Assembly: GCF_947242115.1 (NCBI RefSeq)
Contig: NC_074726.1
Location: 4,234,451 to 4,298,450, forward strand
DNA from: Biomphalaria glabrata
Taxonomy: Eukaryota; Mollusca; Gastropoda; Planorbidae
Length of the DNA stretch: 64,000 nt
Direction: 5' to 3'
Both the position numbers and the translations under genes were made by a program. Under the pieces are notes generated by a model. The model had not been told where the DNA came from. It made no database searches and worked only from the letters and a program-made list of their open reading frames with translations. Within the stretch, counting starts at the first letter, position 1. Each line of letters begins with the position of its first letter. Below, one piece after another: positions 1-11,408 of the stretch.

Positions 1-727
1 TTAATGAGAGAGCAAGATAGATACGAGAGAGAGAGAGAGAAAGCAAGAGAGAGAGAAAAACGGAGAGGGAGAGAGAAAGAGCGTTAACTTTCAAACGTTA
101 GCATGTTTTGGGGTAAATGAAAACACAAATGCAAATGATTTAACTCTCCCTTCCATTTACGCATAACGCATTCCTGTCAAGTCTTATTCTTTAAAATTAT
201 TGCGCATTGACCAAAAAAAAAAGTGTATAAATAGACGTTATGACGATTGCACAAGATGGCAACAGGAAGACAATGTGTCGTCTGCTACTTCATATACAAA
301 ATTGCCAAGTCACTTTTGTGTAACCGCAGTTGTCGAAAGGAAAACTATTTAAAAAAATAAAATTGTAAAGCCCTTATTGATTTTCTCAACCAGCTTTACA
401 ATAAACTTAGAAAAGTTAGATCGTAGAAAATCTAGATCATAGAAAAGTTAAAATGCGGTCCTCTTAACACAGGGTCGGAGTCAAAGCTTAAGAAACGGGG
501 AGTCGTACTCACCCCATTATAAGCATATACTTATGTATCAACCTAAGAAAAAGGGTCTCCCCTTCACAATCTACTATCTCTTAGTCTGTAGGTCAGTTGG
601 ACAACAAACATGATCTGTTGAGCTAAGACTGTTTTTCTCCATGTTTTTGTCTTTAGCCTCAAATAGAATCTCTTTCGATGATAGGTCCATACATCGTTTT
701 CTCTGTCTGCCTCTTTTTATTTTCCCA
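1..727. other. No gene seen; GA-rich start
   Basis: Bases 25-85 are GA-rich low complexity. The rest is AT-rich sequence with no recognisable exon or repeat family. Confidence 0.5.
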
Positions 728-1030
728 GATACTGTTCCCAGCAGGAAGGTTGCCTAGGATCCTTCTATAGTATCTTGATTCCAAGGCTACAATCCTCCTG
801 ATAAGAATAAGAATTGATAAGAATACATAAACGAAAGTATTCTGATACTGTTCCCAGCAGGAAGGATACCTAGGATCCTTCTATAGTATCTTGATTCCAA
901 GGCTACAATCCTCCTGATAAGAATAAGAATTGACAATAATACATAAACGAAAGTATTCTGATACTGTTCCCAGCAGGAAGGATACCTAGGATCCTTCTAA
1001 AGTATCTAGATTCCAAGGCTTCAATCCTCC
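728..1030. repeat. Tandem repeat, 116-bp unit, about 2.6 copies
   Basis: Units start at 728, 844 and 960 with GATACTGTTCCCAGCAGGAA. Each carries CCTAGGATCCTTCTA and an AGAATAAGAATTGA segment. Copies differ by a few bases. Confidence 0.9.
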
Positions 1031-1096
1031 TCTCCAATTCGGCAGCTTGCGTCCAAGATTAGCAAGCAGTCAAGAAGTGCATCATTCCAAGACCAA

Positions 1097-1264
1097 TTGT
1101 TATAGAAGGCCTGAACACTGACATGCAACGTCACAACCTGTAGGCAGTTTAGACCAATAGCTCGTTGCCACATCGCAGTTCTGTATCAGGTAGCAACGAG
1201 CTATTGGTCGAAACTGCCCACAGGCTGTGACGTTGCAGGTCAGTGTTCAGGCCTTCTATAACAA
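1097..1264. repeat. Foldback element, about 74-bp inverted arms
   Basis: The left arm (1097-1170) begins TTGTTATAGAAGGCC. The right arm (1190-1264) ends GGCCTTCTATAACAA and is its near-perfect reverse complement. The spacer is about 19 bases. A second, decayed copy lies at 26626-26960. Confidence 0.85.
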
Positions 1265-1440
1265 ATAGTTTCCATCAGTCTGACTTTACTGCCGAGGGCA
1301 ATGCCTTTATTTTTCCAGATTTTCTTCAGCTACGTAAGTGCTTCTGTGGAATGTGTATTACTAGTCTGTAGTTCGGGTTTCTTCGTCTGAAAAGGTCTAG
1401 TGTTGTATCTAAATGGATTAGTAAAGTAAAAAAAATAATG

Positions 1441-1692
1441 TTCCCCTTTCAGACCTTGCGATCTATAGGGGCAGATGATGTAAAGTTCATCTGTTTCTGT
1501 GACCCACGACTAACGAGGGTGTCATGTGGCCAGCACAACGACCAACCATCTTTACTTTTCCTCCACTAATGTCTGGTACCCATTAGAGCTGGGTGGACTC
1601 AGAGGCGCCCAAATATCCCGAGATTAAAAATTCCAGTCTTCATCATGATTCGAACCCGGGACCCATACTTTGGAAGCCACCGCGAATCGACT
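1441..1692 (-). mobile_element. tRNA-derived SINE, family 1
   Basis: Reverse orientation. A tRNA-like B box (GGTTCGAATC type) reads on the minus strand near 1650. The conserved body carries GGCGCCTCTGAGTCCA-like, GTTGTGCTGGCCACATGAC-like and TTTACATCATCTG-like blocks shared with the complete copy at 58610. Confidence 0.8.
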
Positions 1693-2090
1693 AAATTGGA
1701 TTATGGTCCTTAAATTTCTTACAGCTTTTAAAGTAGATCCCGATGTCTACCAGTTTTACGAAGATGATGTGTGGTCAGATATAAGAACGTGATTTGAGAG
1801 CGCGAGTAAACGTCTCAGTCTTTCTATACGACATCCCAGAACTGGAAGCTATTGCCTTTTTCAAAAAGAGCTACAGAACGCTCTGTCCACTATGATCTGT
1901 GGACCAATGGTGGAAGGGGGAGATGGTTTCCATTCTTCGCTCAGCCAACACAACACAGCTCCAGTTTGGATTCAAACTCGATCCTCCTCGCCAAGTAGTC
2001 CAGATAATTTACAGATCATATAGGTCAGGAAACATGATGGGTCAGATTGTAATTAAAGTTTTAAGATTATATTTGATCAATATTAAGCTT

Positions 2091-2353
2091 GGAGACGCGG
2101 TGGGAGATTGGTAAAGCACTTGGCTTCTGATCCGGGGGTCACGGGTTCGAATCTCAGTGAAGAATGGGAGTTAGAGTTTCGGGATTTTTACGGCGCCTCT
2201 AAGTCCACCCAGAATGGGTACCTGACATTGATTGGGGAGAAGTAAAAGCTGTTGGTCGTTGTGCTGGCCACATGACACGCTCGTTAACCGTGGGCCAAAG
2301 AAACAGATGACCTTTACATCATCTGCCCTATAGATCACAAGGTCTGGGTAGGA
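2091..2353 (+). mobile_element. tRNA-derived SINE, family 1
   Basis: Near full length. It has an A-box-like GATTGGTAAAGCACTTGG, a B box in GGGTTCGAATCTC, then the same body as the 58610 copy, ending near the ACAAGGTCTGGGTAGG block. Confidence 0.85.
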
Positions 2354-3729
2354 AACTTAATTTTACGTAGCTTAACAATTAATCCTTTTATTTCAGTTCA
2401 CAGTTATTTAAAATTACGATATTTCATTTAGTTGTGAACTGTGTCCCATTTCTAAGACACGGCTACGTCTGTGTACCTATTGTAGACCGTAATGTTTTCT
2501 TATAGAACTTGTTCTGGGCCCTTCTGAATGTAATTTATCGATTGATTCCTGATCAAAGTCTCCGTGGTGACCTATCAACAAACACTCTTGTTTTGGGTGA
2601 CGTAACATGCAACGCGTCTCAAACCGTGTGATTCCAAAGGCTCGAGCCTGAATAGCTCTTATTTTATTGACACGTAGAGGCAGTTCCCTTTTCGTCTGTA
2701 CTTTAAGAAACGTCGCGATGATCCGACAGAATTGCAAGGCAAGAGAAAGAAAGTGACCCAGTGAAAGCGAGTCGTTATGCGGGACTTATTTTTAGTTATG
2801 ACACCGTATTAGTATTGATTGGGTAACAGTATATATTACAACATCAAAGGAGGTGCAGGTCTAGACTACACTCTCTCTTCATTTCAGAGGTTTAAACTCT
2901 ATGACAGCTGGTTGTTTTTTGAAACTTGGTAATATACATTTCATCAGTTATTTTTGGTTGTTGTTTTTTTGCACCAAAACACATTATCGTATTAAAATAA
3001 TGATAAATATATTTAAATTAAATGAGAATAATTATATTATAAATTTCTAAGTAAAATTGATGTTAAGATATCATAATCGTTTTTAAAATAAATTATATAA
3101 AATCACAATTATAATCTTTATGTAATTGTTAGTTCTATATTCTGTACACAAATTAATAATTGCTTAGTCAATGCATTATTAATTATTTTAAATCTGATGT
3201 CTTGCGGCACGACAGTGTCTAATTGTGCCGATGTGTCAAAAAAAAAATTCCATTTGTCTTATAAATTTATAAATAATTGACTGGTTCATGGAAAATAAAT
3301 AAATGATAAAGGAATAGTAACAGTTTCATTCAAACAGAAGAACGTTAGCAATGAATTCTTTACTACTCGCATCATTGTGGTCTGAGGCTGAAAATAAGAA
3401 TGTTTACTGTAAATGGATAAAACGTATTAGTATTAACTGTTTAATGTGAGACCGAAATAGATTGGAATTTAGAAAAAACACGATAAAAATTCTTGTATTT
3501 ATTTAATGGCATGGATAATGAATAGGCCAGTTCAGGTTTGTAATAGATGTTTGTGAACACGCTACGTGACACTTTTTGTTTGTTCATACCTAAGCTGTGA
3601 ACAGCTTTCCGATCAGCGCGAGACCAACCAGCAGACGTCTATCATTCATTCAAAATAAGGACTGGAAAAAAAACAACAACAGTAACTATCTAATACGTTT
3701 CGATTCAATTTGATTCATTCATATAACAT
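2354..3729. other. No supported gene; AT-rich
   Basis: The minus strand 2477-2737 is open for 86 codons with a protein-like composition, but it matches nothing I recognise and has no clear splice context. The remainder is AT-rich. Confidence 0.4.
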
Positions 3730-3769
3730 ATTCACACACACACACACACCTACATACACACACACAATT
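3730..3769. repeat. (CA)n microsatellite
   Basis: Interrupted CA dinucleotide run. Confidence 0.9.
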
Positions 3770-4120
3770 AAATGGATCTCGTGCATTGCTCCCAGATAAA
3801 GATTAGCGTTTGTTAAAACGGATTCTTGAGTGGAGCCGTGGTTTACCGATGGTTGATTTTTCAAGTGACCGTGGACTAATATTCTTGCCTACCCTTATCA
3901 TTGTCGCCAACTACTTTTCCATTTAGCTGAAATTCCGCTTAATAAATGCGTTGTAAGCGTCTGTCCAAGTTGACATTAGTTGTATCGCATTCTTCGTTTA
4001 TTTCAATTCAAGCTAAAAAAAAAGCGAAATATTTTTTTTATATTCCTTAAAAACAGAAACAAAGCGTATCCAAGGGGAAGAACTCTGCACCTCTAACAAT
4101 ATTACTCAAGAATGTAGAAT

Positions 4121-4563
4121 TTATTTCCCTTTTTTTGTTATTAAAAAAATTACTAATTGGTTAATTTTGTAACTGAGTCATGTTTTGTTTGGTACACTAT
4201 CTAATTGTTTATTGTTTCAACTTGAACCGGAAATGGGAGTGGAAGAAAAAGGGTGTATAATGACTTGAGGGGACAAAATCCGACATATTTAAGTAAACTG
4301 TGAAAACTGAAGAATTAGTTTCTCTTGTTGGTATCAAATAAAATAACCAATAACCATTAATAAATTAATAATATTAATAATAAATTGACTAATTGGATGA
4401 TTTTTAAAATTGATGTATGTATTGTCTACGGCAGTCTACGCTAATGAATAATTGTGCGAGGTTGTAACTTGATCCAAGAATAGATGTGGGAGAAATAACG
4501 TGTTGAAATTTTTACCAGACAGACAGAAAGACAGACAGAGTGAGTTGATATAAGTTTTCTAAA
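4121..4563 (+). repeat. Dispersed repeat R3, two adjacent copies
   Basis: Copy one (about 4121-4265) and copy two (about 4320-4563) share ACTAATTGG, CTTGATCC-type and TGGGAGAAATAACGTG-type blocks. The second ends with the family's diagnostic CAGACAGAGTGAGTTGATAT tail. The class is unknown and no coding capacity is seen. Other copies are listed across the window. Confidence 0.7.
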
Positions 4564-4732
4564 AACTCAAATTTAAACTTTTTTTAAAAAGTTTATCAGT
4601 ACTTTTACTTTTGTAGATCTATAAACACCTGTATGCAGATAAGTTGTTAGGAATGTTCTTTGACCGAACAGTTGATTGTCTCACGTACTATTATTATTAT
4701 TACTACATGCTCACATATTGTAACTAATCATT

Positions 4733-4852
4733 TCTCTCTCTCTCTCTCTTTCTTTCTCTCTTTCTCTTGCTCGCACACATTCTATATCTCTCTCTTCTTA
4801 CTAAAAATTTTCAGCAAAGTGTCCTAAATCCTATGGAAGTTAATCTCTTTCT

Positions 4853-4903
<51 letters not shown>
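4733..4903. repeat. (CT)n microsatellite tracts
   Basis: Two CT runs (about 4733-4770 and 4856-4903) separated by ordinary sequence. The open frame across them is compositional. Confidence 0.9.
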
Positions 4904-4905
<2 letters not shown>

Positions 4906-4976
4906 CTCATATAGTCACGCTGATTAAAATCAAACATTTCAACGTCAATAGTTGTGTTTGAAGTGTTTCCTAGATC

Positions 4977-5234
4977 GGGGCCGGTCTTAGATAATTTAGA
5001 GGCCCTAGCTGAAGTGAGTTTGGTGGCCTTAAATGAAATAGAAAAAATAAAAAATAAACCACGAAAAAATAAAAGTACGCAATTAATTTACAACCTGGTG
5101 TACTCCGACAATAACACTGGTTAGATATTTAGCTAGTTCGTCTCTAAAAGAATGGTTTTAACTCTTCTGCGTGGCCCCCACCAATCGGAAGCCCTAGGCG
5201 GATGCCCAGCTTGCTTATGCCTTAGGCCAGCCCT
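4977..5234. mobile_element. hAT-type MITE
   Basis: Imperfect terminal inverted repeats: GGGGCCGGTCTTAG at the left, and the reverse complement of the right end reads CAGGGCTGGCCTAAG. The flanks CCTAGATC and ACTAGATC form an 8-bp target duplication with one mismatch. Eight-bp duplications and CAGGG termini are typical of hAT elements. No transposase frame. Confidence 0.7.
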
Positions 5235-5462
5235 GACTAGATCATGTATTATGCATTTATTTATTACTTTTATTTGATACGATTTTCAAACTTTGAAGAC
5301 TAGATTTATACAAACTTGGAACTTCTCTATTAGAAACTAAAATCCACTTAAATACTGGAGGTCATAGCTAGTCCCATATTTTGTTATCGCCTTTTTACAC
5401 CCATTGGAAAATGTTAAATAGTGAATTTCTTTACACTCTATTTATTAGAAGTTTATAAGACC

Positions 5463-5850
5463 ATGGTGTGACTAGAGTAACACCATTAGTAAAATCACTG
5501 AATTTGGAAAGCCTTCAGGACAGAAGACTCAAAAGTAAAGTAGCAATTATACATAAAACACTGAACCATAATCTTCAAATACAAAAACAAAATTTAATAA
5601 AATACTCTGAAAGACACATAGATAAAGGCACATTCCTCGTCCCATATGCTAGGACAAATTTGTACAAATACTCCTTCTTCCCTAGTGCTATTAGAGTATG
5701 GAATAGGTTGCCTGAGCTAGCCAGGAAAACCAGTGACTTGGCAGAATCTAAGTCATTGGTTAATATGCATGACTGAATGCATGACGCGTAGGACGTAATC
5801 ATCTTCCTTTTTGAAGTAACGTCTGTATCATATAAGATAAGAAGATAGAG
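5463..5850 (+). mobile_element. LINE 3' end, CTTAT-tailed family, 5'-truncated
   Basis: Encodes the C-terminal tail of a non-LTR reverse transcriptase ORF (about 102 residues, 5468-5776), with KSLNLESLQDRRLKSK and the YSFFPSAIRVWNRLPE block found C-terminal to RT in I/Jockey/CR1-group LINEs. It is followed by a 3' UTR and an AAGATAAGAAG tail. Same family as the longer copy at 34640. Confidence 0.8.
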
Positions 5851-6369
5851 ACTTGCATTTATAAATAGAATTTAAAAATAAGCTTTTTTTCCTTAAACAT
5901 TTTTTTAAAAGAATAATTGAACGAGTAGTAGACTCACCGATTTTAACCACAATAGACGCTTGGATCTGTTGTTTTATGATTGTAGTAATGAAGAAGTTAA
6001 CGATTTCAGAGTTAATGAGCAACACTAAAGCTACTAAGGCTACTACACAAGGACTGCATCACGTGGACTGCAACGCTAAGGCTGCAACACTCGTAAAATA
6101 TCGACTGCACATCTATAAATATTGTAATAACTGAAGGGAGGCAACTCAACGAGACATAGACGTTTATTTACACGGAGACATGACAAACACAAAGGGGCAT
6201 CTGCCTTGAGTACATCATCTCCAAATTGGCTCTCTCCTTGGGCGGAAATCGTTTGTCTCTCAATGTCAACATCCTGTTCTAGTTTGGTTACTAGAGGTGC
6301 GCATCTCTGCACTAGCCTGGATGGTGGTGCCATGGCAAAGTCATAACAATATCCACCAATCCATCCCAG

Positions 6370-6700
6370 TGGCGTTACAGCCCACGGAGGGCTCTGGCCT
6401 GCTTCAACACATCCTTCCATTCAGATCTCTCCTGGGCCTTTTGCCTCCACGCCCTAACCCCAAGCTGTTGCAGATCTGCCTCCACATTATCAATCCATCG
6501 CATTCGGGGTCTGCCTTTGGGTCGCCTGCCTTTTTGTTTTTGCCATTATACGATTTTCGCTCCTCTGTTATCTGACATTCTTTCAAGGTGACCTGCCCAA
6601 CGTAGTCTGTTCTTTTTTATTTCGGTCACTATTAGTGGGTCTTCATACAATTGATATATCTCATGGTTAGTGCGTGTCCTCCACCCTGTTTCATCCTATA
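6370..6700 (-). mobile_element. LINE fragment, RTE-like C-terminus
   Basis: Read on the minus strand, it has the Arg-rich GRPRMRW-like, DNVEADLQQLG-like and AQERSEWKDVL-like features of the C-terminal end of RTE/Craft-type LINE ORFs, degraded over several frames. No intact RT domain. Confidence 0.55.
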
Positions 6701-6869
6701 TAGCACCATATAATCCAAATATATGTAACAACGCATTATATTCGAATGATTCAACAAATGGAAAAGACACGGATGCGAATGCGCTTTTAACGCGCTACAT
6801 TCTCAATTGCTGTTTGAACATTGAAGTCTATAGTTTATTATAAGTTACATCAAAAATCTCGTAATAGCC

Positions 6870-7868
6870 ATGCGTTTAATATGGGTTATGTTGTGTATAT
6901 CACAGATTGTATACGCTGACTGCAAAAAAAGAAATCCACAAAGAATGGGTTGTGGTCCATCTAAAATGAGTAAGTTTTTTTTTTAAATATGAATTACAAT
7001 TACAGAATTATTAATTTATTTTACAAATTCAAAATGTAAAAAAAAAATTTAAGGATTTTTAATTATAAAATTTCAATGGTCGAGGTGGTGTGTGGTGTTT
7101 AAAGTTTATTTTCCTATGTTTTCAGTGTGCTGTTAAAGCATACGGATAAAATGACAATATAGTGACATGAGGAAAAAAAATAGTGTGTTGAATTAATACA
7201 ATATAAGGATACAACAAAAAGTCTCGCAAATGCAATATAGTGTTGTTTCATGACGTGACCAAAAAAAAACAACAACAACAACAACGATACTCTGCAAGTT
7301 GTGTAGAATATTTCTTGATATAATAATCTAGATGCGAAATGGTTGTGAAGAGCAGTGGTGCTCAAACGTTTTCAACGTGAGGTAGGGGAAAGCATGTAAA
7401 TGTGGGACACACGTCTCAATGATTGTAACACCACACACAAAGAAATGATTGAGTAACATGGAACTTTGGGTGCAATCGAGTTTACAAGTGGAGACCGAAA
7501 GGAAATATGATATAGGAACATTGCCGATGAAAGTATGTTGCCTAATTTAAAGTTGGCCAGTTTGTTGGGCTGTTTTTTAGCAAATAGGCATTCTGTTTTG
7601 TTATGGGTTTTTTTTAAATAAAGACTCTTCATAAAAACGTAAATTGCGAATTTATCAACGACCAAGTTAACGGTAACGTATTTTAATTACGTCTCAAAAT
7701 TATTTTCCAGAAGAAGGCAAGGAAGGCCAGTGTCACAAAAAGGACAAAGGTCACGGAGAGGGCAAAGGCAAAGGTCATGGAGAGGGCAAAGGCGAGCATG
7801 GCGAAGGTCACGGCAGACGTGGATCCAACGACTCCAAAGGCAGTCATGGCAAAGGCCACGACCATTAG
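6870..7868 (+). CDS. Small Gly/His/Lys-rich protein, two exons (paralog A)
   Basis: Unrecognised family. Exon 1 is 6870-6969, a GTAAGT donor follows at 6970, and exon 2 is 7711-7868 after the acceptor TATTTTCCAG. The intron (741 bp) is phase 1. From the ATG at 6945 the product is 60 residues: MGCGPSKM, a junction Lys, then runs such as KGHGEGKGKGHGEG and the C-terminal block GRRGSNDSKGSHGKG ending HDH. MGCGPS fits the N-myristoylation pattern MGxxxS with Cys3 available for palmitoylation. Translation from the upstream in-frame ATG at 6870 would give 85 residues starting MRLIWVMLCISQIVYA, which looks like a signal peptide with cleavage before DC. The true start is therefore undecided: membrane-anchored or secreted. 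A matching gene lies 8 kb downstream. No function can be assigned; His/Gly density would allow metal binding, which is only inference. A possible poly(A) signal AATAAA is at 8630. Confidence 0.72.
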
Positions 7869-8103
7869 TGCAGAGTCTTTTTTTGTTCTCCACATTTGCA
7901 GCAATATATTGATTGTTCACTGTGCGATTTTTAAATAATTGATGTGAAACTGAGTGACAATGATTTGTCTGTAGGTGAAAGAAAAAAAAAAAAACTCCCA
8001 CAATTCTCAGTCATTTCACTTTCACACTTTGTTGCTGTTTTTTTTTTTATGAGATTCACATTGTATCATCCAAAATTTAAAAACGAGATTCCTTTTTGAG
8101 ATT

Positions 8104-8520
8104 CTTATATGATATTTTATACGAGATTTAACTAAGAGAATATGATATTTTATACAAGATTTAACTAAGAGAATATGATATTTTATACCAGATTTAACTA
8201 AGAGAATATGATATTTTATACCAGATTTAACTAAGAGAATATGATATTTTATACCAGATTTAACTAAGAGAATATGATATTTTATACCAGATTTAACTAA
8301 GAGAATATGATATTTTATACCAGATTTAACTAAGAGAATATGATATTTTATACCAGATTTAACTAAGAGAATATGATATTTTATACCAGATTTAACTAAG
8401 AGAATATGATATTTTATACCAGATTTAACTAAGAGAATATGATATTTTATACCAGATTTAACTAAGAGAATATGATATTTTATACCAGATTTAACTAAGA
8501 GAATACGATATTTTATACCG
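8104..8520. repeat. Minisatellite, 33-bp unit, about 12.6 copies
   Basis: Unit contains ATGATATTTTATACCAGATT and TAACTAAGAGAAT. Internal copies are nearly identical; the first two differ at one base (ACGAG/ACAAG for ACCAG). It starts about 235 bases after the stop of paralog A. Confidence 0.95.
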
Positions 8521-9204
8521 TGTAGCTTAACTTTGGTTGCATCATAGTCTTATTTTTTATGTCCTCCTCAAGTGAATAGGTTATAGTACTGGTAAATAGG
8601 AACACATCATACTAACTTTCATTCTTTCAAATAAAGATTATCCTATCATTAACTGTTGATAAAAATTATCTCTTAAAATCTCAAGACACGTATGCAGTAT
8701 GTTCCTCTTATTAGTTATTTATCTTTTCAGAGCTGCTTTATAAGAGAAAGAAACTTATACTCTCCAATATTACTCTTTGAAAATAATCTTTGAAGATGTT
8801 CATTAATTTCCAGAAGTTTGATTAGTAGGCCTACTGTTCCTGACACAGCAAATAATAATAATAATAATAATAAATAAATAAATGGTGTATTTTTTAAAGA
8901 GATTTAATCCCTGACACTACATTGTTTTAAGATTATAAACCACGTATTTAGTTCTTTCATGTTCATTATTACAGATGTTACATGTTGTTGTTGGTGTATA
9001 TATCTAAACGAAGCAGTATTAAAGTAGACATTGGGAACAAAAAAAAACAAATGTCTGTATAGGTCATAGGTGATGTATGAACATTGTGAAGAGAAAACAA
9101 ATGTCAGGTGTTATAGATGTGCAAACATTGATGTCCTAGTCATATTTGATTAATATTAAACTTCTTGGATATCACACTGATTTTGTGAATTATTTGTTCT
9201 ATAA
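8521..9204. other. No gene seen
   Basis: AT-rich sequence with a short (AAT)n run near 8850-8880. Possible 3' flank of paralog A. Confidence 0.5.
8630..8635 (+). terminator. Candidate poly(A) signal for paralog A
   Basis: AATAAA about 760 bases after the TAG at 7868. If used, the 33-bp tandem array at 8104-8520 would lie in the 3' UTR. I noticed no closer AATAAA. Confidence 0.35.
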
Positions 9205-9655
9205 ATTGTGTGTCCAGCGACCAAAATGGAGGTCTACAAGGCATGCGTTCTTAGCACGCTACTGTACGGCAGTGAGTCGTGGACTACCTACACAAAGCTA
9301 GAGAGAAAACTTAACCCACTCCACTTGAGCTGCCTTCGAAGGATCTTGAAAATAACATGGAAAGAGAGAGTGTGTAAAACCGAGATCCTCGCGAGAACGG
9401 GCCTTCCCAGCATCTTTACAGTCCTCAGGTAACGCCGCCTGCGCTGGCTAGGACATATTCGCCGGATGAGGGACAATCGCATCCCGAAAATAATTCTGTA
9501 CGGGCTACTCGCGTCTGGCTCAAGAAAAACTGGTCACCCCCACCTCCGTTACATGGATGTGATAAAACAATATTTAAAATCAGTGAAAATTGATACTGAC
9601 CATTAGGAAGACATAGCCCTAGACCGCACTAGTTGGAGAGAGACGGTGACCTAGA
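9205..9655 (+). mobile_element. LINE ORF C-terminal fragment
   Basis: Translates as MEVYKACVLSTLLYGSESWT, then a CLRRILKITW-like block. Past a stop near 9430 come RRLRWLGHIRRMRDNRIPK and DRTSWRETV-like segments. These are the conserved segments after the RT domain in RTE-like LINEs. It joins the next LINE piece with no spacer. Confidence 0.8.
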
Positions 9656-9660
9656 AAGCT

Positions 9661-10745
9661 ATGAAGTCTGAACTGAACGTTAGCAAAAACATAAAAGCTT
9701 GGATTCTAAACTTTCTTTTCAAACGCCCACAATATGAAAAAATGAACGGACATGTGTCAGGCACGAGAGAGCTTAGCACTGGAGCGGCACAGGGGTGCGT
9801 TCTGTCACCAGTATTGTATACCACATACACAAATGACATTCAGAGCGTATCAGCTGACACTCCCATCTTAAAATTTGCTGACGACACAGCAATCATCGGC
9901 CTTATTGCAGGTGACGAAAATATGTGCCGTTCAACAATTAACACTTTTTACCAATGATGTATAGATAACTTTCTCATTTGAAATGTTCAGAAAACGAAAG
10001 AAATGATAATAGATTTTAGGAAACATAAAGGCGACCATCTTGCAGAAATTCAGATAAATAACCAAAATGTAGAACAAGAGCAAGAATATAAATATCTAGG
10101 TACAACCAACAACAGCAAACTGAAATGGAGTGAACACTGTCAAAACCTTTACTCAAAAACTCAACAACGTCTTTTCTATCTTAGAAATCTAAGAAAATTT
10201 AACATCGACAAAACAATAATTTAACTTTTTAATACAGCAACCATCAGCAGTCTTATTAAGTTAAACTTTGCCATCACCTGCTGGTATGGTAATACTTCAT
10301 TTGCACAAAGACTTAGACTAAATAGACTAATTAAAAAAGCATTGTATATCACTTGAACACAGCTACCATCTCTTGAAGAGCTTTTCCATGAAAGATGCCT
10401 TTCTAAAACACACACGATTCTTAAAGACAACCTCCACCCATTAAACCACTGTTACATAAGATCTGAACGAAGTGGTCCATTAGAACTAAAACAGAAATAT
10501 TTAAAAACTCCTTCATCCCACTGTCGGTCAGAGTGTTACAAGATCAGCTGTCGTCATCGAAAAGTTCATAGAAGTCAAATTCATGAAGCGCTGGTTGTGA
10601 GTGTGTATGTGTTTCGTGTGTGAATGTTGTTCGTATTTTGCATCTATAATGTTATTGTTACAGTAGTTACGCTGAGGTCGTCAATTGTTGTCAAACTGAA
10701 TTTCCATTTGATTGGATCAATAAAAAATTATCTTATCTTATCTTA
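9661..10745 (+). mobile_element. LINE, L2/CR1-like, RT domain to 3' end
   Basis: RT motifs are visible: GAAQGCVLSPVLYTTYTND (about 9781-9837), KFADDTAIIGLI (about 9871-9906), KTKEMIIDFRK and YLGTTNN. The C-terminal ITCWYGN, LPSLEELFHERC and LHPLNH blocks follow. Several stops break the frame. It ends near a TTATCTTATCTTAT tail at 10726-10752. The N-terminal part is absent. Confidence 0.8.
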
Positions 10746-10769
10746 TATTATCTAAGCTCTTGAAAAAAA

Positions 10770-10915
10770 GCGTGCCACCTGGAAAATGGCCGGATCCTCC
10801 ACCACCAAAGCGAAGGCCACCTTGACCTGCAATATATGTGGACAGGAGTGTCTCTCCAAAATAGGGCTCCACATATGAAAAAGTGTTCGAGATGAACCAT
10901 AGTCGTTCTACGACT
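10770..10915 (+). mobile_element. LINE 3' fragment with zinc-finger end
   Basis: Encodes MAGSSTTKAKATLTCNICGQ followed by ECLSKIGLHI. This is the CxxC...H type motif that ends some mollusc LINE ORFs. It matches the minus-strand piece at 63575-63830. Confidence 0.65.
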
Positions 10916-11035
10916 GAAGGAGGCCAATTATTATTAAATTGTGTGTCGCAAGAAATTAAAAAAGCTATATTTTGTAACGGGACTGGTCTGTCTTTGTTTT
11001 AGAGAAAAGAAAATTAAATTTGTAATCTGCGTCAA

Positions 11036-11408
11036 CGTTGTTGTTGTTGTTATTGTTGTTGTGGTTGTGTTTGTTGTTGTTATTGTTGTTGTGGTTGTTG
11101 TTGTTGTGGTTGTTGTTGTGGTTGTTGTTGTGGTTGTTATTGTTGTTGTGGTTGTTGTGGTTGTTGTTGTGGTTGTGGTGGTTGTTGTGGTTGTTGTTGT
11201 GTTGGTGGTTGTTGTTGTTGATGATGATGTTGTTGTGTTGATGATGATGATGTTGATGTTTTTGTTGTTGTTGTTGTTGCTGTTGTTGTTGCTGCTGCTG
11301 CTGCTGTGGTTGTTGTTAATGTTGCTGCTGCTGCTGTTGCTGTTGTTTTTGTTGTTGTTTTTGTTGCTGCTGTTGCTGCTGTTGCTGTTGTTGTTGTTGT
11401 TGTTGTTA
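11036..11408. repeat. (GTT)n / (GTTGTG) trinucleotide array with GCT and GAT variants
   Basis: 373 bp of TTG/GTT-type triplets with GTG, ATG and CTG interruptions. The open frames that read as poly-Val or poly-Leu follow from the period of 3; there is no other sign of a gene. Confidence 0.95.

Noticed and set aside
7683-8001. Minus-strand open frames across exon 2 of paralog A, and an alternative + frame at 7730-7912 rich in Arg/Gln
   Set aside because: They are shadows of the GGT/CAC/AAA-rich exon 2. The frame fixed by the splice sites and shared with paralog B gives the conserved block.
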